Assembly (NCBI RefSeq): GCF_016495725.1
Contig: NZ_CP054705.1
Location: forward strand, 3,534,001-3,598,000
Direction: 5' to 3'
From: Salicibibacter cibarius
Lineage (GTDB): Bacteria > Bacillota > Bacilli > Bacillales > Marinococcaceae
DNA: 64,000 nucleotides
Each line of letters starts with the position of its first letter. The stretch's first letter is position 1. Positions 58,827-64,000 of the stretch are shown here, one piece after another. The notes under the pieces are model-generated. The model ran no database searches. It saw only the letters and a program-made list of their open reading frames with translations, and was not told where the DNA came from. Position numbers and translations under genes: made by a program.

Positions 58827-59087
58827 TCAAGCGCGAAGCCGTCCACGCGTCTGATCACCTTTGCTGCGACTTTCGAGAATCGTGCTCGTTTCAACGGCCC
58901 CGTTTTTCTTTTTATACCTTTCATGCAACAAAGCCGAAAGGTTCCCACCGACGACAAGCAAGGCAAAAACAAACCATACGCTGGCAAAAACACCGGCTAA
59001 CCCTCCCGATTGTATAGAAAACTGTTCAACCGCGTGCCATATGAAGAAAACCGCGACCCCCAATGAAATAAGCAAACGTAAACGCAT
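58827..59087 (-). CDS. Small membrane protein, unknown function
   Basis: 86 residues with two hydrophobic helices (LRLLISLGVAVFFIWHAV and LAGVFASVWFVFALLVVGG), then a basic cytoplasmic-type tail rich in Arg and Lys. AGAGGGGG stands at a good distance from the ATG and a terminator follows the gene, so it is very likely real. I do not recognise the family; it sits between ytkL and ytoI. Confidence 0.65.
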   Translation of the reverse strand: MRLRLLISLGVAVFFIWHAVEQFSIQSGGLAGVFASVWFVFALLVVGGNLSALLHERYKKKNGAVETSTILESRSKGDQTRGRLRA

Positions 59088-59188
59088 ACGATCCCCCTCT
59101 GCTCATTAGCATATGAGCGAAGCGCCTTTCCTATGACTCGTCCAGGCGAACGGGTTTCGGCTGATGATCACACCTGAATCCTTAAAAA

Positions 59189-59218
59189 GGCCCGGGCAAC
59201 ATTTAGTTGCTCCGAGCC
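59189..59218 (-). terminator. Terminator after ytkL
   Basis: GGCTCGGAGCAAC and GTTGCCCGGGCC arms with a five-base loop, followed by TTTTTAA on the minus strand. Confidence 0.88.
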
Positions 59219-59225
59219 AATCGTT

Positions 59226-59906
59226 TTAGATATCCACACTTTCTCCCGGCTGCAGCGCCCGGCCTTTAATCGGCGATAGTTCATCGACGAACTTTTGCCC
59301 GTCTTGTTCAATGAGCGGGAAGGTGTTGTAGTGGATAGGAACGACGAGTTCCGGGTTAATCCATTCCGTTGCGATCTTCGCGTCATCCGGACCCATCGTG
59401 AAATTGTCTCCAATCGGGATAAAGGCGATGCTTATATCATTGTGGTCGCCGATTAGTTTCAAATCGGAGAACAATGCAGTGTCACCGGCGTGATAGACCG
59501 TCTTATTATCCGCAGTAAACAAAATCCCGGTAGGCATGCCTGTATAAATGATCTGGCCGTCTTCTTCCGCGTAGGAAGAACTATGCCAAGCCGGTGTTAA
59601 TTTGACGTGTCCAAACTTAAATTGGTAACCGCCGCCAACATTCAACGGATGCGTTTCAACGCCTTTCGAACCAAGGTATCCGGCAAGTTCATGCGTCGCT
59701 ACGACAAGGGCATTTGACCGCTTGGCGATAGCTACTGTGTCCCCGAGGTGATCCTGATGTCCGTGGGTAAGTAAAATCGCATCCGGATTTACATCTTCCG
59801 GATTAATATCACATGTCCCGTTCCCGGTAATAAAAGGGTCGATAAGAACATTTGCGTCAGGTGTCTCAATTTCAATAAAAGATTGGCCGTGAAAAGTTAG
59901 TTTCAT
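59226..59906 (-). CDS. ytkL: Metal-dependent hydrolase, UPF0173 (YtkL)
   Basis: Metallo-beta-lactamase fold hydrolase of 226 residues. The metal motif is [12 protein letters not shown] (HxHxDH), with further ligands in [21 protein letters not shown] and the final PIHYNTFP. The UPF0173 family has no firmly known substrate. Conserved Bacillus position near ald. Confidence 0.92.
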   Translation of the reverse strand: MKLTFHGQSFIEIETPDANVLIDPFITGNGTCDINPEDVNPDAILLTHGHQDHLGDTVAIAKRSNALVVATHELAGYLGSKGVETHPLNVGGGYQFKFGHVKLTPAWHSSSYAEEDGQIIYTGMPTGILFTADNKTVYHAGDTALFSDLKLIGDHNDISIAFIPIGDNFTMGPDDAKIATEWINPELVVPIHYNTFPLIEQDGQKFVDELSPIKGRALQPGESVDI

Positions 59907-59963
59907 TGTTTTCCATCCCCTTATTTATAATTCTAAAACATCTATTTCCGAATGAATGTATAA

Positions 59964-61100
59964 TTAAACGTGTTTTTTGCCAAAAGAAGCAAGGGCTTCG
60001 TCCACATTTTCAGACGTAATGTTTTGCGCTTGACCGACCGCTTCATATGTTAATTTTCCCGCGATCGTATTCAAGCCTTTTTTCAAATTTTCATCGTCAC
60101 TCATGGCTTGCAATAAGCCTTTGTTCGCGAGATTTGATACGTATGGCAGTGTAACGTTCGTAAGTGCCATCGTGGCCGTTCGCGGAACAGCGCCAGGGAT
60201 GTTGGCAACCGTATAATGGACAATGCCGTGTTTGACATAGACCGGATCATCATGCGTGGTGATACGGTCCACCGTTTCGAAAATCCCCCCTTGATCAACG
60301 GCGATATCGACCAATACAGACCCCGACTGCATCGCTTTTACCGTTTCTTCCTTCACGAGTGTCGGCGCTTTTGCGCCCGGGATAAGAACGGCACCGATGA
60401 CAAGGTCCGCTTCCCGGACGGCTTGATCAATCGAAACAGGATCAGACATCCGTACATTGATCTGCGAACCAAACAAATCGTCAAGATCGCGAAGTCTTTG
60501 CGGATTAAGATCGAGCACCGTGACGTTCGCTCCCAAACCGAGTGCGATCTTAGCTGCATTGGTACCTGCCACGCCTCCACCGATAATCGTTACTTTTCCT
60601 CGCTGGACCCCGGGGACACCGGAAAGCAAAATGCCTTTGCCACCTTTCGTTTTTTCTAGATATTGTGCACCCATTTGGGTGGACATGCGCCCGGCTACTT
60701 CACTCATTGGTGTCAAAAGCGGCAACGACCCGTCCGCCAATTGCACAGTTTCATAAGCGACCGCGGTCACTTCATTTTCCAACAGCGCTTTCGTTAACTC
60801 CTTTTCAGCGGCCAAATGCAAATATGTAACTAATAATTGATTTTTTCTAAAATATCGATATTCAGATGGAAGGGGCTCCTTCACTTTTACGATCATCCCC
60901 GCTGCCCAAGCCTCTTCCGCACTGTTTACGATTTCAGCCCCCGCCTGTTCATACTGCTCATCCGTAAAACTTGAACCTTCTCCCGCCTTTGTTTCCACGA
61001 GCACCTGATGACCGCTTTGTTTTAATTGCACAACAGCTGCCGGTGTGAGTGACACACGATTTTCTTGATTTTTTATTTCTTTGGGTATGCCGATTTGCAT
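59964..61100 (-). CDS. ald: Alanine dehydrogenase
   Basis: NAD-dependent reversible deamination of alanine to pyruvate; needed for alanine use and sporulation in Bacillus. 378 residues: [20 protein letters not shown], the substrate-site [29 protein letters not shown], the Rossmann [22 protein letters not shown] and the catalytic-loop [20 protein letters not shown]-like ribosome site precedes the ATG. Confidence 0.97.
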   Translation of the reverse strand: MQIGIPKEIKNQENRVSLTPAAVVQLKQSGHQVLVETKAGEGSSFTDEQYEQAGAEIVNSAEEAWAAGMIVKVKEPLPSEYRYFRKNQLLVTYLHLAAEKELTKALLENEVTAVAYETVQLADGSLPLLTPMSEVAGRMSTQMGAQYLEKTKGGKGILLSGVPGVQRGKVTIIGGGVAGTNAAKIALGLGANVTVLDLNPQRLRDLDDLFGSQINVRMSDPVSIDQAVREADLVIGAVLIPGAKAPTLVKEETVKAMQSGSVLVDIAVDQGGIFETVDRITTHDDPVYVKHGIVHYTVANIPGAVPRTATMALTNVTLPYVSNLANKGLLQAMSDDENLKKGLNTIAGKLTYEAVGQAQNITSENVDEALASFGKKHV

Positions 61101-61468
61101 ATTCCCCGCCCCCTAAATTAGTCTTTACATGTAATTGTCAGAACGCTCTTTATTGCAATAAAGGACTGAATGGCAAGGTCTTTGAACGCTGTAAAAATAG
61201 TGTATTAGCTTGATTCCCGAACTTAAGTTTGACATTATAAATATAGCCAAAGTTTCCCCGCGGGTGTGAAATGCAAGTGCATCTCTTTGGTGCTGATCTG
61301 TGCCTATGCAGTATAATCTGACATAAGAGCCTCACTGTGGCATGAGGTATGGTTGTCGTGTTGAGTGTGGGTCCGAAAAGGAACAACGGGGTGTATAGCT
61401 TGAACGGTATAGGACCTCTACAGGAGCGAGCAACCCCCATTACATGGCATTTCAATACCGAGAGGATG
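61101..61468. other. Intergenic region between ald and the secreted protein gene
   Basis: About 370 bases. I see no supported gene. There is a short hairpin CCTCA/TGAGG near 61331-61345 and TATAAT at about 61312, too weakly framed to call a promoter. A long minus-strand open frame here (61150-61524) overlaps the next gene in another frame and has no ribosome site. Confidence 0.6.
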
Positions 61469-61861
61469 TCACGATTCTTCCACCGGTTGGTCATTTTTCT
61501 TCCATCTCCACGTGTACAATTCACTATCTCCGTTTCGCCAACGAATATCCATGCTTTCCAGCTTCGGAAATTCTTCTTTAATCCGTTCCGCCAATGTCTC
61601 TGCTTTTACATTTTCATTGACATTAATGAGCACTGCCATGTTATCCACTTGTGTTTTCGCTTCTTCATCCCGTAACACCCGATCCTCATGTTGGAACTCA
61701 TAATAATCGGGACTATCATATTTCCATTGATACACTTCTTCATCCGCTTCAATGATTACCCTAATCGAGAACATGTCCATCAGTTCATCAGCACGAACCT
61801 GGCCAAGGAAAGAGGTTAGCAAAAGTAACACAGCCATCACGATAAAAAGAAGTTTTTTCAC
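61469..61861 (-). CDS. Secreted or membrane-anchored protein, unknown function
   Basis: About 130 residues. Signal peptide KKLLFIVMAVLLLLTSFLG, with probable cleavage after VRA, then an acidic mature part with YQWKYDSPDYYEFQHEDR and a Trp-rich end. GTG 61861 is chosen because GAGGTGAT stands at a good distance; an in-frame GTG three codons earlier overlaps that site. I do not recognise the family. Confidence 0.7.
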   Translation of the reverse strand: MKKLLFIVMAVLLLLTSFLGQVRADELMDMFSIRVIIEADEEVYQWKYDSPDYYEFQHEDRVLRDEEAKTQVDNMAVLINVNENVKAETLAERIKEEFPKLESMDIRWRNGDSELYTWRWKKNDQPVEES

Positions 61862-61902
61862 ACTGATCACCTCAGTATATAAGGTGACCCATCTCCGTAT
61901 TT

Positions 61903-62667
61903 TTATTCATGACGGCGGCGGTGAATGACATCTACGCCTCCGGTTACTTCAATAATCGTGCCGGTAACCATATCTGCATCATCGGCGGCAAAATAAAGCA
62001 CCGTACGCGCGATATCTTCGCCCGTTCCGGAACGCCCCACCGGTGTATCAGGGTCCGGGTGCTTCCTGCTCTCGGCAATCGTGCTTTCTTTCCATTCGCC
62101 GCGAATCTCTCCGGGAACGACCATATTTGCCGTAATTCCATGCTCCGCCTCTTCGATTGCCAAGGTCCTGATCAAAGAAGCCAACCCGGCTTTTGCTGCC
62201 CCGAATGCACCGCGATACAGCCATCCCGGTGCATTGCCGACGTCCTGATAACCATAAGCGATAATGCGTCCGAATTTTTGCTTCCGCATTTGCGGCAACG
62301 CTTGTTGTAACATCGTGAACATAGCCGTTAAATTGCCATTCACCATCTCATTCCACTCATCAGCAGTGTAATCATGGATTTTTTTTCGTTTAAATATATA
62401 CGGTCCTGCATTATTCACTAAAATATCCAAACGGCCGAATCGTTGGATCGTGGTGGTGAATAAGCGCTCGATGTCCTTTTGATCGGTTACATCAGCCCGT
62501 ACCGCATGCAAGCGAGTGTCATCTACTTCCAATGCTGCGCGCAAATGTTGGACCGCTTGCTCATCATTTCTGTAACTGACCGTAACGGTGTATCCTTCAT
62601 ACAAAAGGGCTTCGGTCACTTTGCGCCCAAGCCCTTTTGTACCTGCCGTAACAATTGCGTGCCTCAT
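61903..62667 (-). CDS. SDR family oxidoreductase
   Basis: 254-residue short-chain dehydrogenase resembling 3-oxoacyl-ACP reductases. Cofactor motif TAGTKGLGRKVTEALLYEG, NNAGP, and the end TGTIIEVTGGVDV. The catalytic region is YGYQDVGNAPGWLYRGAFGAAKAGL: the usual Ser is replaced in the segment before, and a Tyr lies unusually far from the Lys, so activity or substrate may be atypical. B. subtilis has a similar gene in this area (ytkK). No operon partner is obvious. Confidence 0.85.
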   Translation of the reverse strand: MRHAIVTAGTKGLGRKVTEALLYEGYTVTVSYRNDEQAVQHLRAALEVDDTRLHAVRADVTDQKDIERLFTTTIQRFGRLDILVNNAGPYIFKRKKIHDYTADEWNEMVNGNLTAMFTMLQQALPQMRKQKFGRIIAYGYQDVGNAPGWLYRGAFGAAKAGLASLIRTLAIEEAEHGITANMVVPGEIRGEWKESTIAESRKHPDPDTPVGRSGTGEDIARTVLYFAADDADMVTGTIIEVTGGVDVIHRRRHE

Positions 62668-62744
62668 CTCCGGATCCTCCTGCTATCTTTCTTTTCATTT
62701 TACTACGTTTTCAGCCGGAATAAAAGTTCGAAAGCTTTTCCTCC

Positions 62745-62879
62745 CTACTTTTTGTCTTTTTCCGCTTTCTTCTCCTCGTCGTTTGCAATCTGATAACTTT
62801 TTAACATCTGCTCATGGACGATTTCATCCCCATCTTTTTTCTCTTTCAATGATTTTTCACGTTTAAAATCTTCCTTCAA
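62745..62879 (-). CDS. Small charged protein, 44 aa (putative)
   Basis: A short frame too small for automatic calls: TTG start at 62879 with AGGTG six bases before (an in-frame GTG at 62888 is the alternative). The product is KEDFKREKSLKEKKDG and so on, very rich in Lys and Glu, with YQIANDEEKK near the end. It fills the gap between the SDR gene and the divergent uspA. Codon use is normal. Could still be chance. Confidence 0.4.
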   Translation of the reverse strand: MKEDFKREKSLKEKKDGDEIVHEQMLKSYQIANDEEKKAEKDKK

Positions 62880-62971
62880 CGGGTACACCTACCTAGAGAT
62901 TTATTATTTTACATTCCTGTATTTTTCCCTTACTCCACAGCACTATACCATCCACTGAAGGAGGAAATTAA

Positions 62972-63448
62972 ATGCGTCGTTACAACAAAATTCTCGTAGG
63001 GGTCGATGGTTCCAATGAATCAAGCTTCACATTTGAACAAGCATGTGAATTTGCCGTAGATCAAAATGCAACTTTGTACATTACCACGGTGATCGATACG
63101 AAGACATTTGCAACGATTGAGCGCTTTGACCGCCAAATCGTCAAAAAAGCTGAAGAACAAGGGTATGACACGCTTAACAGGTTTAAAGAGAAGGCATTGG
63201 AAATGGGCGCCCCGAACGTGGAAACCATCCTCGATTTCGGTTCCCCGAAAGTTCGCATCACGCGGCACATCGCCCCTAATCATGACATTGACTTAATTAT
63301 GGCCGGCGCGACAGGCGCAAACCGCGTCGAGCGAATGGTCATCGGCAGTGTATCCGAAGCAATTGTGCGGCATGCGCCCTGTGATGTGCTTATCGTGAGA
63401 TGGGACCGTCAATTGCCGAGTGAAGATGATGAACTGCCTGAAGAATGA
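62972..63448 (+). CDS. Universal stress protein (UspA family)
   Basis: 158 residues, start YNKILVGVDGSNES. The nucleotide-binding motif AGATGANRVERMVIGSVSEAI (G-2x-G-9x-G-S) is complete, followed by RHAPCDVLIVR, so an ATP-binding Usp is expected. AAGGAGG precedes the ATG. Monocistronic on the plus strand with its own terminator. Confidence 0.93.
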   Translation: MRRYNKILVGVDGSNESSFTFEQACEFAVDQNATLYITTVIDTKTFATIERFDRQIVKKAEEQGYDTLNRFKEKALEMGAPNVETILDFGSPKVRITRHIAPNHDIDLIMAGATGANRVERMVIGSVSEAIVRHAPCDVLIVRWDRQLPSEDDELPEE

Positions 63449-63472
63449 GGTGAAAATATGTAAAACGTCGTT

Positions 63473-63499
63473 CCCAAACGTTTTGTTTGGGGATTTTTA
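63473..63499 (+). terminator. Terminator after the universal stress gene
   Basis: CCCAAAC and GTTTGGG arms around a five-base loop, followed by GATTTTTAA. Confidence 0.85.
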
Positions 63500-63507
63500 A
63501 CCGTTTT

Positions 63508-63556
63508 GCCGAGAAGTCCCCTTCAAAATCTTTGATTTAGTGGGGGATGAATCGGC
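63508..63556 (+). repeat. IS605-type terminal hairpin, third element
   Basis: Outer arms GCCGA (63508-63512) and TCGGC (63552-63556) enclose CCCCTTCAAAATCTTTGATT and TAGTGGGG. The inner part is the same stem found at the tnpB-upstream end of IS copies 1 and 2, in the same orientation to tnpB; the outer arms differ in sequence but not in layout. Six T follow, so it can also terminate transcription. Confidence 0.8.
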
Positions 63557-63577
63557 TTTTTTATTAGAAAAAAAGGC

Positions 63578-63605
63578 TTGATAAAAAACATAAGTTTGGT
63601 ATAAT
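63578..63605 (+). promoter_or_regulatory. Promoter of the third tnpB
   Basis: -35 TTGATA (63578-63583), 16 bases, -10 TATAAT (63600-63605), 35 bases before the start codon. Confidence 0.7.
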
Positions 63606-63639
63606 AGAATCAGATCAAATGTTCGGGAAGTGACAACAA

Positions 63640-64000
63640 ATGTTGGTACGCATGAATTATAAATACGAAATGTTTCCAACCGAAAAACAGATGCAAACGA
63701 TGGATCGTTGGCTGTCTATTTGTCGTCAACAGTACAATTCTGCACTTTTGGATAAACAGCGTTTTTACGAAAAGAATAAGACCGGACTATCCCGACATGA
63801 ATTGCAAAGACAGCAAACTAAGGATAAACAAACATTCCCTCTTCTTAAAACAATGCCGTCGCAACCTTTACAGGAGGTATTCTTCCGTCTGGAAGAAGCG
63901 TACAAGAACTTTTTCGAAGGGCGTGCACGTTATCCAAAAATCAAAAGGCATAAAGATTACCACTCAATGACATTTACACAATTCGGGGTGGATAAACGAA
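63640..64000 (+). CDS. tnpB: IS200/IS605 TnpB, N-terminal part (cut by window edge)
   Basis: Open from ATG 63640 to the window end, 120 codons. MLVRMNYKYEMFPTEKQMQT, then WLSICRQQYNSALLDKQRFY and RARYPKIKRHKDYHSMTFTQ, is the N-terminal helix-turn-helix and beta region of canonical OrfB/TnpB proteins, clearly different from the tnpB of copies 1 and 2. A second ATG at 63652 is possible; the weak GGGAAGTG site favours the first. RuvC and zinc parts lie outside the window. Confidence 0.88.
   Translation, partial: MLVRMNYKYEMFPTEKQMQTMDRWLSICRQQYNSALLDKQRFYEKNKTGLSRHELQRQQTKDKQTFPLLKTMPSQPLQEVFFRLEEAYKNFFEGRARYPKIKRHKDYHSMTFTQFGVDKR

Noticed and set aside
61150-61524. 124-codon minus-strand frame between ald and the secreted protein gene
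   Set aside because: Overlaps the secreted protein gene in another frame and has no start signal.

Overview
The window looks like chromosome of a low-to-mid GC Gram-positive endospore former of the Bacillaceae, probably a halo- or alkaliphilic lineage. This rests on a gene order that closely follows the Bacillus subtilis dnaE-to-dnaI segment, on sporulation genes (ytrH, ytrI, ytaF, ytxC), on strong AGGAGG-type ribosome sites and on frequent TTG/GTG starts. Almost every gene is on the minus strand, so transcription runs from right to left. No rRNA, tRNA, CRISPR array or prophage was seen.

Right part, 40.8-63.5 kb: core metabolism and replication. In transcription order it holds a universal stress gene (plus strand), an SDR, a secreted protein, ald, ytkL, ytoI, ytpI, nrnA, ytrH/ytrI (plus strand), dnaE, an NADP-type malic enzyme, accD-accA, pfkA, pyk, fxsA, citZ, icd and mdh. 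These genes link glycolysis, the pyruvate/malate node, the oxidative TCA branch and the first step of fatty acid synthesis. Left part, 3.5-18.2 kb: phoP-phoR, polA, mutM, ytaF, coaE, gapB, nrdR, dnaB, dnaI, (mqnC), ytxC. The far left has ade and a second phosphate module, a PhoU-like protein plus the start of an Na/Pi cotransporter.

Middle part, 18.2-40.8 kb: a block lying between mdh and phoP, which are neighbours in B. subtilis. It contains the pstSCAB1B2-phoU operon, which runs straight into phoPR with a Pho box at its head, and two IS200/IS605-type elements. It also has a PD-(D/E)XK nuclease-like gene, an SDR, a DUF2512 protein and a glycerol regulon (glpF, glpK, glpD, glpP) split by insertions. 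One insertion is an operon of a GMC oxidoreductase, its Tat-exported small subunit and a private TatA-TatC pair. The block ends with a Phd-antitoxin/Uma2-nuclease fusion, a decayed HTH-PIN toxin-antitoxin pair and a second tatA. A third, unrelated tnpB element starts at the right edge.

The least explained structure is a set of intergenic tandem arrays. Four loci (15.3, 40.5, 46.8 and 57.1 kb) carry sequence-unrelated direct repeats that all have a 51-53 bp period and internal dyad symmetry. Three further loci (15.6, 26.6 and 55.6 kb) carry a shared 21 bp repeat. Both periods are near whole numbers of DNA helical turns. Two of the 21 bp loci belong to a longer duplicated segment that includes the promoter of the nuclease-like gene.
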